Made by a program: the position numbers and the translations under genes. Of a stretch of DNA of 64,000 nucleotides, positions 12,560 to 23,300 are shown piece after piece. Each line of letters begins with the position of its first letter. Positions within the stretch are counted from its first letter, which is position 1. The notes below the pieces were generated by a model. The model searched no databases, was not told where the DNA came from, and worked only from the letters and a program-made list of their open reading frames with translations. This DNA is from Emydura subglobosa. Lineage: Eukaryota; Chordata; Testudines; Chelidae. The stretch is from contig ML679958.1 in the NCBI GenBank assembly GCA_007922225.1, positions 52,408,838-52,472,837 of the forward strand, given 5' to 3'.

Positions 12560-13440
12560 GTGGGAGTACTTATGGTGAAAAGTATATTTAATCAGAACTG
12601 CTAAAGAGTGGAGACCCAGGTTTAATTCACTGGTTTCATTGGGTTGTCTTAAAAGTTTGGGAAACCAGTCACATGCTAGAAGATTGAAAAATGGGCTACA
12701 TCATCCCTTCCTTTTTTTGCGGAAAAAAAAGTGATCAACTTGATCAAATAGGGGACTAGGGGACTTGATCAAATAGGGGACTAGACCTGCTTTCATTCCC
12801 AGGGAATATGTTTATGATCATATTACTGAACTGACTGAAATACTGTCTCAACCCAAAAATCTACAATTCATGGATCTATAAACCATGCTATCAATGCTTT
12901 GTATGGAATATTATTGAAAAATGACTAAAGCAACAAAATGCAGTTGTCCTCTTTATAGAATTTGCATCTGTTTTTGACTCAGTGCATCATTCAGCACTGA
13001 GGATACTGTGATATCCCTCTGGGGTCCCTGAGGACTTAGTGTGCCTACTGGAGGAACTCTACTGCAGTACAATGAGCTGTGTGAATGGGTTAGACTGGTT
13101 TTCAGTAGAATCAGGAGTCCCTCAGGAATGTGTTCTCTCACTTACATTATTTGAAATTCTGTCTGATGACATACGGTGAAAGTTGGAGATGTGAAATTTC
13201 AAGATTCATCTTGATAGGATTTCCATCTTTAGAAGCTGTTGAGTATGCAGATTATATTACCTTACTTGGAAAGGCTACTGACCAACTACAGATAATGCTG
13301 GGAGAGCTGCAGAAAGAATCCTGCAGAGTCTATGGGACTTACGGTCAAAGATAATAAAACTAAAGCTATGCATGCCTCCTATAAAATGGAAATGAATGAC
13401 CTGCTGATGCTGCATGTAGACAGCAGTGACACTGAATGTA
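12560..13440 (+). pseudogene. Degenerate non-CR1 LINE reverse transcriptase
   Basis: Conceptual plus-strand reading, in more than one frame, gives RT blocks in the right order. First comes a region resembling the palm start (AFIPREYVYDHITELTEIL, 12789-12845). Next is FASVFDSVHHSAL (from about 12961), then GVPEDLVCLLEELY, VESGVPQECVLS, VEYADYITLL and LTVKDNKTKAMHA. The YADD box reads YADY, so a catalytic Asp is lost, and a stop and at least two frameshifts break the frame. The layout fits an RTE- or I/Nimb-type LINE rather than CR1; the clade is not certain. It lies between two antisense CR1 pieces. Confidence 0.75.
12738..12784. repeat. 25-bp tandem duplication
   Basis: A 22-bp motif starting ACTTGATCAAATAGGGGAC occurs twice, separated by GGG. 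It sits within the degenerate LINE and shifts its frame. Confidence 0.85.
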
Positions 13441-13559
13441 TAAGTTTAGCTATTTGGGCAGCAGGTTTTGTGTCTGAAGATGGTCTTGGGTCAATGGCAT
13501 TTCATCATCATCAAAAACCTACATTGGGTTGGTGGGTTGCCTATGTGACAATTAAGATA

Positions 13560-13835
13560 TATTCACATTTTGGACCAGATCTTGTGCTCCAATTAGGACT
13601 AAATCAAGAATTGCCTCTCTTTTTGTGGGACTAGCTGCATCAAGAAGCAGTCATTTAAGGTATCAAGAAATTTTATCTCTGCATCCTGTCTTGAGGTGAC
13701 GTACTTAGTCAATATTGGGATAGTTGAAATCCCCCATTGTTATTAAGGTTTTTATTTTTATAGCCTCTCTAATCTCCCTGAGTATTTCACAGTCACTATC
13801 ACCATCCTGGTCATATGTGAAGTGACTGATTCAAA
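13560..13835 (-). mobile_element. CR1 LINE fragment, upstream ORF2 part, antisense
   Basis: The plus strand resembles the reverse complement of the CR1 endonuclease region, including GTTGAAATCCCCCATTGTTA and GCCTCTCTAATCTCCCTGAG. Orientation matches the CR1 copy at 11308-12515, and in a full antisense element this part would lie to its right, as it does. Recognition is from memory of reptile CR1. Confidence 0.7.
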
Positions 13836-14379
13836 GAGCGTGAATCCCCAAAAATGTGGGTTTAGGACTCGACTACTTGGTAATTAATAGTTCATCCATC
13901 ACCCAGAATCTCACTCATAATCCCACAATCCTTTGTGGCTGCAAGGGACTGTAAATTATGGAGGGGTGTATGGTATTTTTTTCACTGCAGAAGAAGAAAA
14001 GGATAGGTGGAGGTACAATGACCTAAGTGTCACAGTATTGTTTGTGCTCTCTACCTGACCAATTTAAACATTTTAACAAGACAATTACATATGAAACATA
14101 AGCAATTGTCACATAAAGACCATTCCTTGATAAAATTATTGAACCTCTGGGGATTTAAAAACATTTTCATGGCTACCTACCACATGTCTGAATACTTGTG
14201 AATAATGACTATAACCACAGTGAGCAAAATGTAGTCCTTGCATTCACAGTTATTTATCTGAATAATTTTTTTCACTGTTCACCCAATTCTACCTTTTCCC
14301 TGCTTTTCCATACATAGGTATAGACATGGTATTATGGGCTTGATACTAACTGACTGATTTTTAAAATCTACATGTAGCC
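13836..14379. other. Unassigned DNA
   Basis: No gene or clear repeat. AT-rich up to the sharp rise in GC at about 14380. Confidence 0.4.
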
Positions 14380-15269
14380 AGGAGGGCTGGTCCCCCTCTG
14401 AGGAGGACCCAGAGAGGGAGCCAGACCCACCCTGGCTGACAGAGGCCTGCCCCAGGGAAGCACCTGACCGGAAGCAAGGGGGGAGGGTCTGGGCCTTTAA
14501 AGGCCCCGGTGGCCCCACCTGACCGGAAGCAGGGGGGTGGAGCTAGGCCTTTAAGAACCAGGCCGGTGAGCTCAGTTGGTGAGAGGCGGCTGAAGGGGAA
14601 GGACGTGCCTCCTCTGAAGCGCCTAGCCAAGGCCGGGCCAGGGAGTCAGGCTGAGAGGGAGTGGCCGGCCTTAAACCCAGCCCGGGGACCGACCGAGGCC
14701 TTCCCCAGGTACCCTACAGCCTGAGAGTCGGAGGGACCATTGGAGACCCCCACGGTCTGGGAACCAGAAGAGGGCCCGTCAGGGCTCCCCGATGACTACG
14801 GGCCTGAAGAGCACCCCCCGGAAACACCCGGGGCCTGGGAGCTGGAGGCAGATCTGCCCGAGCCGTGCCGAGCCTGGAACCCCGAGGACCTACCGGCCCT
14901 GCCTGAGGCCTGGGGACCGCAGGACCTGGAGGAGCTACCCTTTGAGGACGAGCCCATGGAGCTCCCGGAGCTGCCACCCGTGGACGAGGAGGGCCTAGCC
15001 GGTCTACTGAACCCCAGCGACCCAGAGGAAGCAGGTACCGGGGGTTTCGGGGAGGAAGAAGCCCAGGGATAGCCGCACGATAGTGGTTGAGTCAGAGGCA
15101 ACCCAGGCGGCGTGTTGCGGCCGGATCCCCGCCGACCTGGTGGCAAACACTGTTGCCACTGCCAGGGCCCTGGGCTGGGACGCAGTGGAGACGGGCGGGC
15201 CTGCGTCCCCCTCCCCCCTTCCCTATCCTCCGTGAGGAAGCCTCCCCCACCGTGCCGTTCCCAAGAGCG

Positions 15270-15378
15270 GCTTGCTCACTTGCCAGCCCTGCCTGAGGGC
15301 CGGGCCTTTAGACTGCTTGCCTCGCCAGNNNNNNNNNNGCCACTAGACTGCTTGCCTCGCCAGCCCTGCCTGAGGGCC
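15270..15378. repeat. Minisatellite, 42-45 bp unit, spanning gap
   Basis: Units begin GCTTGCCTCGCCAG and continue CCCTGCCTGAGGGCC. Starts are at 15270, 15315 and 15350. The middle copy is interrupted by the run of Ns, so the array is probably longer in the genome. Confidence 0.75.
15329..15338. other. Assembly gap, 10 N
   Basis: Ten undetermined bases inside the minisatellite. Comparing flanking units, the missing part of the interrupted unit is about 17 bases, so the gap length is nominal. Confidence 0.98.
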
Positions 15379-15395
15379 TGGCCACACTACAAAAG

Positions 15396-16194
15396 CAAAC
15401 ATTGAAGTTTGCTTCTGAAATACTCTGCTAAATAAAACACTTTAAGCTAATTATCTATTAACAGACTGAATGGGCTGACTTAGAATGAAAAATACATTTT
15501 CAAGTAAAAATACATTCTTTTCCCCATTTTACTTACCTGCCAGCACCTGTTTCAGTTACATAACAGTTACCATAATAGATACCTAAAGCACAGTAAAGGG
15601 AAACAGCTCCCTGACTGCACTACATATTTGGGGTATTGTATATTTTTCTAGAAGACATAGACGGCCCTCTAATCAGGTTTCAATTTACCTTCAAATTGTA
15701 TTTATAATTTAAGGCTTCCCATGTATACCATTGGTGAAATTCACTTTTTCCTTCCCTGGGGCTTTCCCTAAACCTAAATTATGTTTATGTATGTATATGT
15801 ACATGGAACTGCACAGGGGCAAACAAAAGGACAAATCTATCACCCTAACTTATGGGTAGTCATGGTCCTTCAACGAAGCACCTTGTGATCACTATTGTAA
15901 TAGTTCATTCTTTTTATGGTGGTGCTCACAATGTGGTAGGCACAGTAAAAACACAAAAGAAAGTATGGCCCTTAATCAATGGCTGCTTTGCCCCTTCACT
16001 ATTGAGGGGAGGTGTGAAACTTTAGTAGCATAGATGGGTTCGTATGTCCTCTATGCAACTGGGTGAATTGTCTCTTGATTATTTCAGGACCTATACAATG
16101 TTTTCTTGCAGTATTTGTAAGTAGCCTGACAGTTCATCACTAAGAATACCACACTGCCTCAGCCCTTCTACCAAAAATGTCTTAGTAGGATTGT
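15396..16194. other. Unassigned DNA
   Basis: No gene. AT-rich with an ATGTATGT-type patch near 15781-15800. No repeat family recognised. Confidence 0.4.
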
Positions 16195-16300
16195 AGTGGT
16201 GATGACAGCCCCCAGTCAGGCTCAGAATGCCATTGTGCTATGTGTTGTACAAGCACAAAGGAAGACACAGTTGCTGCCTTGCAGCCTATGAAATCGCCGC
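16195..16300 (-). mobile_element. CORE-SINE/MIR-like 3' tail, antisense
   Basis: The plus strand has the reverse complement of the SINE tail seen at 18555: CCATTGTGCTATGTGTTGTACAAGCAC then ACACAGTTGCTGCCTTGCAGCC. This order (tail first) gives minus orientation. Old, diverged copy. Confidence 0.6.
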
Positions 16301-16469
16301 GGAACTCAGCTTTATTTCTCCAGGTTAGTCAGACAATTGTTGACATTGTGTGTCACCATGTCAGATATTGAAATCTAACCAGTGATGAGAACATTTTACT
16401 GGTTTCACAACTTGTGCAGTCTTCTGTACTGCTCTAGTTACGTGGCAATTGTGCTAAGGGGAGATCTTG

Positions 16470-16565
16470 TGAGAGCCACCATCTTGGTTCAATACTAGGG
16501 ATTGAACCAGGCCTCCCGACCTGACAGCATGTCTGTACAGCTTGAGCTAACAAAGAGGCTCTCTA
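16470..16565. repeat. Possible tRNA-derived SINE fragment
   Basis: GGGATTGAACC resembles a reverse-complemented or B-box-like tRNA motif, followed by CTGTACAGCTTGAGCTAA, a combination seen in reptile dispersed repeats. Weak evidence. Confidence 0.35.
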
Positions 16566-18554
16566 ACTTGGAGTTTGACAGACTCATCATCCGTGCATCA
16601 CATTTAGAGAGGAGCATGTAACACCCACTGTGGGTCATTAATTATTATGCAATTTTCTTGTTAATGCATACCGTGTTAAAAAGACAACTTCATTGGAATG
16701 ATCAGTAGTGGAAGTAGCAATGGGCCTGATTCAGTTCCCAGTGAAGTAAATTATACTTTCTTTTTACCTGTGTGAATATGGATTCTTCTAGAGCCTCAGT
16801 TTGCTTTTAGCTAACCTACACTTAACAGAGCTTGGCAGCATTTGTCCACAGGCTAGGTTTCTGGCTGAACCAACAAGTTTTTTTCTCAGAAACAATGCAT
16901 TCCTGGGGTAGCTCTGGTAAGTGTAAAAGTTACAGGCTTCAAATAGATGCAAGTGAAAATAAATGTGAATATCAATATTTGTAATATTGATGTCTAAGTG
17001 CTGTTTTGGTGGACGTGACTGAGGATTGTGTATATATCTTGTAAAATGTTGTCTAGCTTATTTTTGTTTTATGCTTTTAAACTAGCTGCAGTGTGGGGAA
17101 AACGTCTCAGTCTCTCTAGGTCTGATTTGTATGCTCCCACATAAACCCTGCATGGATTAATCATCTTTAAGCCCAGCAAGCCAATTGAGTTTTAATCACA
17201 AATAAAAACACCTCCTTCATAGTAGTTGCAGTTCAGACAGAAGATGGCAGCTCTCCCTTGCAGACTTCTGAGGCTGGGGAACATTTCCAGAAACTCATCA
17301 GACTTTCTGGCTGTGTTTCTTGTTTACAAAATGCTATGTACATTGACATTTAGAAATTCCTGTGTACTTGATGTCAGACTATCCTAGATCATCTAATAGA
17401 AAATTAAAGGCAATTATTTCTGCACCAAATCCTTGGTCAGATCAAAATAGCATTATACTACCTATACACTATACTAATTGTACTGTAGATTTTCAAAAAA
17501 CACATCCTTTAAAAATTACCTTACTGAATTTCCCATTGCCTTGCTAACTGTACTTTAGTAATGATGATGGACTTTTCTGACTTTCTAGCAGCAATCCTTA
17601 TTGAAATACAATTTAGTCATTTTGCCCGTACATTTTTATGTTCTGTAACAAAAAGTACAGGGTGATCTAATATGCTTTGAAGGTGAACTCTATATTATAC
17701 GGATTAGCTTTCTTTAGAGCAATGCTTTCTAAAATCCTGTTCAACAATGTTAAAAAATTAAATAACCAACAATCAAGAATTTGAAAAAGATAAGAAAGTG
17801 AAAATGACTTTGAAACCAAAAGTACTGACTGTAGAAGACAGATGAGATCTTTGAAGATAATCTGAAGGAAAATATGATTAACACTGATGAAGTACAATAG
17901 TGCCAAGTATGTGTCATTTCTGAGCCAAATGCATTATATGAGGTGGAAATTGAACTTTCAAGACTCATGTTAACATTTTACTCTTATGCTTTATCGAAGC
18001 AAGTAACCTAGGGAAGAAGTGAAACAGCAAAAACTGCTAAGTGATAAGTCTGTCATAAGTTAAATATGGTCATCTGTCGGCACTCAGCTAAAATGACATC
18101 ATGCTGATAAAGTAATTATTGAGTTGAGTAATGACTCTTGTTTCTAAAAGCTGGAACATGTTAAAGAAATATAACTTTTTACAGGTCAGAACCACTGGCT
18201 TTCACACTCTTCATAATATATCCTCTAACTGCCTTTTGTTTGTGGCTTATATTGAGATCTGCATTTAAGTTGATTTATAGAGATATTTTCTTCACTCACA
18301 TAATGCAAATCCTTTTCATTATGCACTGCTAAGGGAAAAACGTTTCACAATAGAACTGTCCTTGATCTTACTTCAAAATGATAAATCTGTATTCATTTCA
18401 TTCTCAGTTTATTGCAGCAGTAACACAATTCTATTCAGTCCATCTGGTGTAACCTCGTCACAGACTCTGTACAGCGATTTCTGTTAAAGGCTACTATGCT
18501 CTGGCTCTAAACTGCATCATCAAAATGCAGCATAAAATAATAGTCTGGTTATTT
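16566..18554. other. AT-rich unassigned DNA, no gene
   Basis: About 2 kb without gene or convincing repeat. The overlapping minus frames at 17667-17968 are Phe/Leu/Ile-rich, as expected of AT-rich noise. Confidence 0.45.
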
Positions 18555-18690
18555 TTATTCTTAGACTGTGAACTCTTCAGGGCAGGGAGTATGTCTTCAT
18601 ATGTATTTGCACAGCATGTAGCATAATGGGGACCAAATACAGGTTGCAGCCTCTGGGCACTACTGTAATATAACTTTATTATTATTTCAT
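18555..18690 (+). mobile_element. CORE-SINE/MIR-like 3' tail
   Basis: Motif order TTAGACTGTGAACTCTTCAG, GGGCAGGGA, TTTGCACAGCATGTAGCA, ATAATGGGG and a tail ending in TAATATAA. This is the standard 3' half of an old amniote SINE. The 5' half is not evident. Confidence 0.75.
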
Positions 18691-18713
18691 ATTTAAATAT
18701 AGAGCTAATAAGA

Positions 18714-18783
18714 TGGGCCAGACTCTGCTGTCAGTCACTCTGGTGGAAATTTACATCAAAATAACAGACCAGAATTTGGCTCA
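18714..18783. mobile_element. Palindromic MITE fragment
   Basis: The left end GGGCCAGACTCTGCTGTCAG is partly mirrored by ACCAGAATTTGGCTC on the right, around a TTTACATCAAAA centre. It resembles a reptile palindromic repeat whose ends read GGGCCAGATTCTG. Diverged and shortened. Confidence 0.5.
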
Positions 18784-18861
18784 TATGCTTATAAGACTGG
18801 TAACATTAAGTTCCAGAAAAGATTTATCTGATCTCTTGAAGTTAAAAAAAAAAAAAAGGTG

Positions 18862-18945
18862 GGGTGGGGGGGTATTCAAAAGGCACAAATTGGGTTAGGT
18901 GCTGAACTCCCACTGGGTTTGTGCCTTTGAAACACTCCACCTAAC
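18862..18945. mobile_element. Short hairpin repeat
   Basis: TCAAAAGGCACAAA (18876 region) is mirrored by TTTGTGCCTTTGAAA about 40 bases later, enclosing TTAGGTGCTGAACTCCCA. Likely remnant of a palindromic MITE. A poly-A and a G-rich tract (18843-18875) precede it. Confidence 0.5.
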
Positions 18946-18949
18946 TTCA

Positions 18950-20234
18950 TTTGCAAATGCAGGGTTTTACTGGATAAGGATCTATAACAGTTTTGTCATC
19001 CTCCTCAACTGCCTCTTAAAAATAATTAACTCCTACAAGTCATTGGTATGATAAGAATGGTACTATTAACCATGTGCTCAATAATATATAAAGACAGGAT
19101 AAATCAAAGGAAAAATCCACATAAGAGACATTGAACCTACATGAATTTAAACTCTTAATGGATTCTTCAAGTTTCATTCACATCATTCCACTGGGGATGA
19201 GCAAAGAGTTTGATCTCCTAACCTGCAAGTGTCTTGAGATCCATGAGGAAATCTTATGGAATTCAGAACACTATGAATGGCAAGGCCATCCACACTACTC
19301 CCTGGGCACTCTCTTGCATCATGGCTGCACCACTCTTTTAGGGGCTGTATTTCCATTGTCTCTTTATTGGCATATGCCTCTCACAAGGGGAGCCAGTATC
19401 TTACAAAACAAATCGTCCACAACTTTGGATGGAGGTTGATGCCATGGAGAACAACATGGATCGGTTGAAAGGATAGTCAGGCCCAAAATTATTAGACGTT
19501 TTGCACATAAATAGGGGAATATATGCCTATCAAATAGTATGTCATTCTCATTGTTTAGGAATAAATCCTGATTTTATAGAAATCAAGGCCTACAGAAAAA
19601 ATTTAAAAATTAATGGGTGTTTTGCCTGAATAAGGATTGCATAATGAAGACTCAGTCTATTCTTCTGGAATGTTTCTGTTTCTATTGCTGGCTCCTTGAG
19701 GAAAATTGTTATCTTCATTTGATTATTTAAGGTTGCTGGTTGATATTGTTAATATATTTCTATATTATTATTTATCCTTCTAGGTGGTTGTTACTGCAAA
19801 TCTATTGTCAGGGCACTCAGAGCTTTTGTATGGTTGCTCTTTTAATATTAACTTTAAAGAGAAAATTTTAAATTATATATACTTAGAAAGATTAAACTAA
19901 ATTATGGTTTTTCACATCTCAGGGAATTACATGAACACACAGATTCTGTCTTGTCTATCTATTTTAGGATTTTATACTGCCACCTAGTAGCACAGTATCT
20001 GAGCATCTTTCACATAAAATCAATAGCAACAGAGAAGTCCAATGGACTTCTTGGAGTCTTTGGCACTTCTCATTTTATGGGGTCAGAACTTTTCTTGGGG
20101 TACAATTTTAATGATGTGGATTTGTAAGTTTTTTGGGACTACAAGGGGTGCTCAAATTGTGACTGTTATTTATGGTGGAAAGGTTTTTCTCAAAGACAAA
20201 GGCCTTGCAACATTTCCTAAAGAGGTTGAAACCC
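18950..20234. other. Unassigned DNA
   Basis: No gene. The plus frame at 19131-19439 (102 codons) has no motif I know. No clear repeat. Confidence 0.4.
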
Positions 20235-20910
20235 TGGATTAGCCTGATCTCCTTTGGAACATTGTTCCATAGCCAGATCCCTTAAACAGCATTTTCTCAG
20301 AGGAGCAAAGCTATCAGGGAGGCTCATCGTTAAAAATCCAGTCATGGAGGTAGCTGGAGCTTGAAAATTAGGATCAAAGCTTTTAAAGTGGCATTGGAAG
20401 ATGATAAGCCTCTTGTGCTTAGAGCAATCTGAGCCATAGAGAAGTCAGGCAGCCACATGCTGTACCCACTGGAGCCTGAGTATTGGCTTCCAATTCATCT
20501 TCATATACAATGAGGTGCAGTAATGCAGTCTGGAGGTAACACATACATTGATCATGGTGGCCAAGTCCTTGTTCAAGAGGAAGGGGTGAAGTGTCCAAGG
20601 AAGCTGTAAGTTAAATAAGGCATTTTTGAAAATTGATGTTACCTGGGTCATCCAAACTTAGTGAGAAGTCAAACAGGTGCCCAAGGCATCATACCACTTT
20701 GATGAATGTGGGTGGTCTTCCGCCAATGGAAGGTGGAGAGATCACCTTAGCCAGCAATTTGGAGTGCTTCCTTTACACAACAAGCATCAGTTTGGTCTTG
20801 CCTGGGTTCAGCTTGAGCCAGCTGCTCTTCATCCCAGAGCTAATTTCTTTTAGGCATTCTGACTTTTGGCATTCTGTTGGCAGCTAAGCCCATGATGTCT
20901 CTCCTGATGA
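20235..20910 (-). mobile_element. LINE fragment (CR1/L2/L3-like), antisense
   Basis: Old LINE on the minus strand, identified from the RT C-terminal signature at 20445-20651. The wider sequence also resembles dispersed LINE-derived DNA of amniotes. Edges are approximate. Confidence 0.6.
20445..20651 (-). pseudogene. LINE RT C-terminal fragment
   Basis: A 68-codon minus frame reading DLATMINVCVTSRLHYCTSLY, then LRLQWVQHVAA. It matches the conserved jockey/CR1/L2-clade pattern VTSRLDYCN-LY followed by RLQ-VQN-AA. That block lies after the RT palm in ORF2. The Asp and Asn of the usual DYCN are replaced by His and Thr. Upstream and downstream frames are broken, so it is a fossil. The exact clade (CR1, L2 or L3) cannot be decided here. 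Confidence 0.7.
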
Positions 20911-21239
20911 TCTCATGTGCTTATTAAAGAGAAGTGTATGAAGTATGGATTCCTATGGGACCAGCAGGTAAGGGTCTTCAGAGAGAAGAAGCAAATACAT
21001 ATTGTTACAATTCAGGGCAACTGCACCAGTATTTCTCTTCTGTGGTCCAGCAAGGGCACCCATTCTATGCTCCCATATCCACAGCTGTCACCGCTCTTGG
21101 ACAAAGACCAGCATCTATCTCCCTAGTGACGGGGGTCTTTCCATGTTGCACAATTCCCTGGTTGCACTTTGCATTCCCCAGCAAGACAAACTACCTAAGC
21201 AGTCTGCTTTGCCTTCTTCTTAGCGTCTATAACCACATA
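20911..21239. other. Unassigned DNA
   Basis: Three overlapping plus frames are open here (20917-21254) but share no motif with known proteins. It may continue a repeat from either side. Confidence 0.35.
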
Positions 21240-21880
21240 ATTGCCCAGAGTTAGAAGTTACCACACAGGCCTTGCTAAGCAAGCATATTTATTCTTAAAG
21301 TGAAATCATTACAGAGAACACTAGTGAAAAACAATAAAAGAACCGACATACATGCTAATAGGCTTACCAGAGGTCACAAGGGCTCTGGTAAGGATTCAGT
21401 CCTGCAAACCCATCAAAGGTTTTTTCTGTGCTTACAGGTTTGTAATAGCTGTTAGCTCAGAACAAACAGTCCCATGAATCTGAGAATCACTACTTTGGGT
21501 CTTTGATCTTGGGACCCTGGGAAAAGATAATCAGCAGACAAAGGCTCCTTCTCAGGTCATAGCTCAAAAGGCTGAGTTCTTGCATAACCAGAGGGGGTAC
21601 ATTTCTATACACATCCCCTTAGAGGTTTCCTGGGAAACCCACCTAACTTTGTCCCATAAGTTCATTCTTCTTTGGCACATTGTTTCAAATAGTCCTCCGA
21701 AGCTCATAACACTTTCCAGGGTTTACATAAGTCACATCTTCCCAGTCACTTCCCCACATAGAAGTTACATACAATTCCACAATAATACATCAACTTGGCA
21801 TTTATGATACAATGGATTCCAAACCTACTTCAATTTAATTAAATAGGATCTCCCAAATATACTGCAGGAAAGTGTTATAT
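21240..21880 (-). mobile_element. LTR-like element, antisense
   Basis: Plus-strand sequence resembles the reverse complement of a reptile ERV LTR. TTTATT at about 21287-21293 gives an AATAAA poly(A) signal on the minus strand, within TAAGAATAAATATGCTTGC. Long CT-rich stretches follow. Ends and family are uncertain. Confidence 0.45.
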
Positions 21881-21893
21881 CTATCACATACAT

Positions 21894-21967
21894 CACCACT
21901 CTGATTTGGTGAAGAGGAACAGTTGGAGGAACACCACTCTGATTTGCTGAAGAGGAACAGTTGGAGA
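21894..21967. repeat. 38-bp tandem duplication
   Basis: CACCACTCTGATTTGGTGAA and the following bases recur at 21932 with one internal substitution (GGTG to GCTG). Two copies, period 38. Confidence 0.9.
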
Positions 21968-22139
21968 CAGTGCAGGGCCATCCAGTCCTGCTATGTCATG
22001 TAAACGTGTTAGTAGTGCTTTGTGGTTTGTCTGTGACAAAGGCTGCACAAAGGTCCAGAAGTATGAGCATGGCGATTTGCCTATGTCCATGACTATGAGA
22101 AAGTCATCTTTTAGTGTCACTAGAGTTACCTCTGCGGGC

Positions 22140-22376
22140 TGGCCTACACTGGAACCCTTCAGCAGTGCCGCTGGTAAAGAGCTCTTCCATCGGCATAATT
22201 ATTCCACCTTTGTGAAAGGTTAGGAGCTATGTTGGTGGTAGAGTGTCTTCCACTGACATAGTGCTGGTGTGGACAGCGCTTAGGTTGCTATAACTTGCAT
22301 TACTCAGTGGGGTGGCTTTTTATACCCCTGAGCAACGAAAGTTATAGCAACTTCAGCAGTAGTGTAGACCTGCCCT
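22140..22376. mobile_element. MITE with inverted ends
   Basis: Begins CTGGCCTACACTGGAAC and ends AGTAGTGTAGACCTG, an imperfect inverted pair. Inside, GGTTGCTATAACTTGCATTA and AAAGTTATAGCAACTTC form a second inverted pair around GGGGTGGC...CCCCTGAG. It resembles abundant turtle DNA repeats reading TGTAGAC at the ends. No coding capacity. Confidence 0.65.
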
Positions 22377-22599
22377 GTGCTATTCCCTAGCCTGAACCCT
22401 GAGTGTAAGGCATCCAAGATGTCTCATGTTGTTGGCACTTGGTGGTTACTACTTTGTTTATAGCCCTTGCCTGGGCCTCAGAATGAAGGCAACATGACAC
22501 CACAGGGTGATCCTTAAATAGGGTCAAGAACTGTATTAAATGGATAGCATAGATGGGGCTGATGGCACTGCTGACTTTAAGCTTACCCAACACTACCCA
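22377..22599. other. Unassigned DNA
   Basis: No gene or repeat recognised. Confidence 0.35.
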
Positions 22600-22965
22600 T
22601 TATAAGAAGGTGGTGGGAGAAACTGAGATTGGATGAGGAGCCCAGGGAGGGAAGCTGGGACTGGGAGCCTGTGGAGAGTCAGGGGAATGAGAGCATGTAT
22701 GAGGAACTGAGGGGGACATGGGATTTGCTACCAAGGAGACTAGGGATAAGAAGCTGGGGAAGTAGCAGATAGACAGGTACTGGCTGGACATGCAGACTGG
22801 AACTGGGGATGTAGAAACTTGATGAGTGGTGACAAGGACTGGCTCAGCAAGGGGAACGGTACTAGGACAAGGAACCAGGGGTGAGGAAGAGACAGGACAA
22901 GGACAGGTTGGATGAGATGTGGCAGAAGGGGTCAAGCAGGCTGAAGGGTCTGTGCCCATTAGAGA
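22600..22965. repeat. Purine-rich degenerate repeat
   Basis: G/A-rich on the plus strand with recurrent GGGACTGG, GGAACTGG and GACAAGGA words, looking like a decayed minisatellite. A 137-codon minus frame (22600-23013) is a Ser/Pro-rich reading of this strand bias and starts with GTG, not ATG, so it is not taken as a gene. Confidence 0.5.
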
Positions 22966-23029
22966 ACATTGCCCTCCCAGGAGAACCTTCTCCTCTTCCT
23001 CCTCCTCAGCCACTTCCCCCTAGCTTCTT

Positions 23030-23300
23030 GGAAAAAAAAAAAAAGGGGGGGTGCCTAACTCCTAGTCAGGAGTTTGCAGCTGAGAATCCCAAGCACAGGG
23101 AGACACCTTTCTGGAGCCCAGACTTAGGCACTGAACTCCCCGAGATGGCTGGGGCTTAGATACTCCCCCTTTCCTGGGCAATTCCAGGATAGCTTAGGCA
23201 GGGAGATGCCTAACTCTGATGTGCGTAGGTCCCTCCATTCATGGTGTAGGGGCCTCAGGCTTTCTGAAATCTCCATGATTTTTCTAGGTGCCAAAAAATT
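23030..23300. repeat. Possible MITE remnant
   Basis: Recurrent TGCCTAACTC, TTAGGCACTGAACTCC and TAGGTGCC words in both orientations. This is typical of palindromic reptile repeats, but no clean ends can be set. It starts next to a poly-A/poly-G tract (23032-23050). Confidence 0.4.

Larger units (their letters stand above)
14380..15395 (+). repeat. CpG-rich element with Trp/Glu/Pro repeat frame
   Basis: About 1 kb of GC-rich DNA with many CpGs, sharply bounded by AT-rich DNA. It starts with two copies of a unit of about 55 bp containing CACCTGACCGGAAGCA and GGCCTTTAA (from about 14459 and 14515). It then holds an open plus frame (14725-15072) rich in Glu, Pro and Leu, where AW-x-PE-type units repeat in frame. 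No ATG begins that frame (TTG at 14740; first in-frame Met is far inside), so translation is doubtful. It ends in a minisatellite. The composition could also suggest a CpG-island promoter, but no exon is visible. I suspect a repeat family common in turtle genomes; the class is unknown. Confidence 0.5.

Noticed and set aside
14380..15395. CpG island as gene promoter with first exon
   Set aside because: No ATG-started frame, no downstream exon or splice donor with a plausible partner, and it contains tandem repeats and a minisatellite.
22600..23013. 137-codon minus Ser/Pro-rich frame
   Set aside because: Starts with GTG and reflects strand bias of a decayed G/A-rich repeat.
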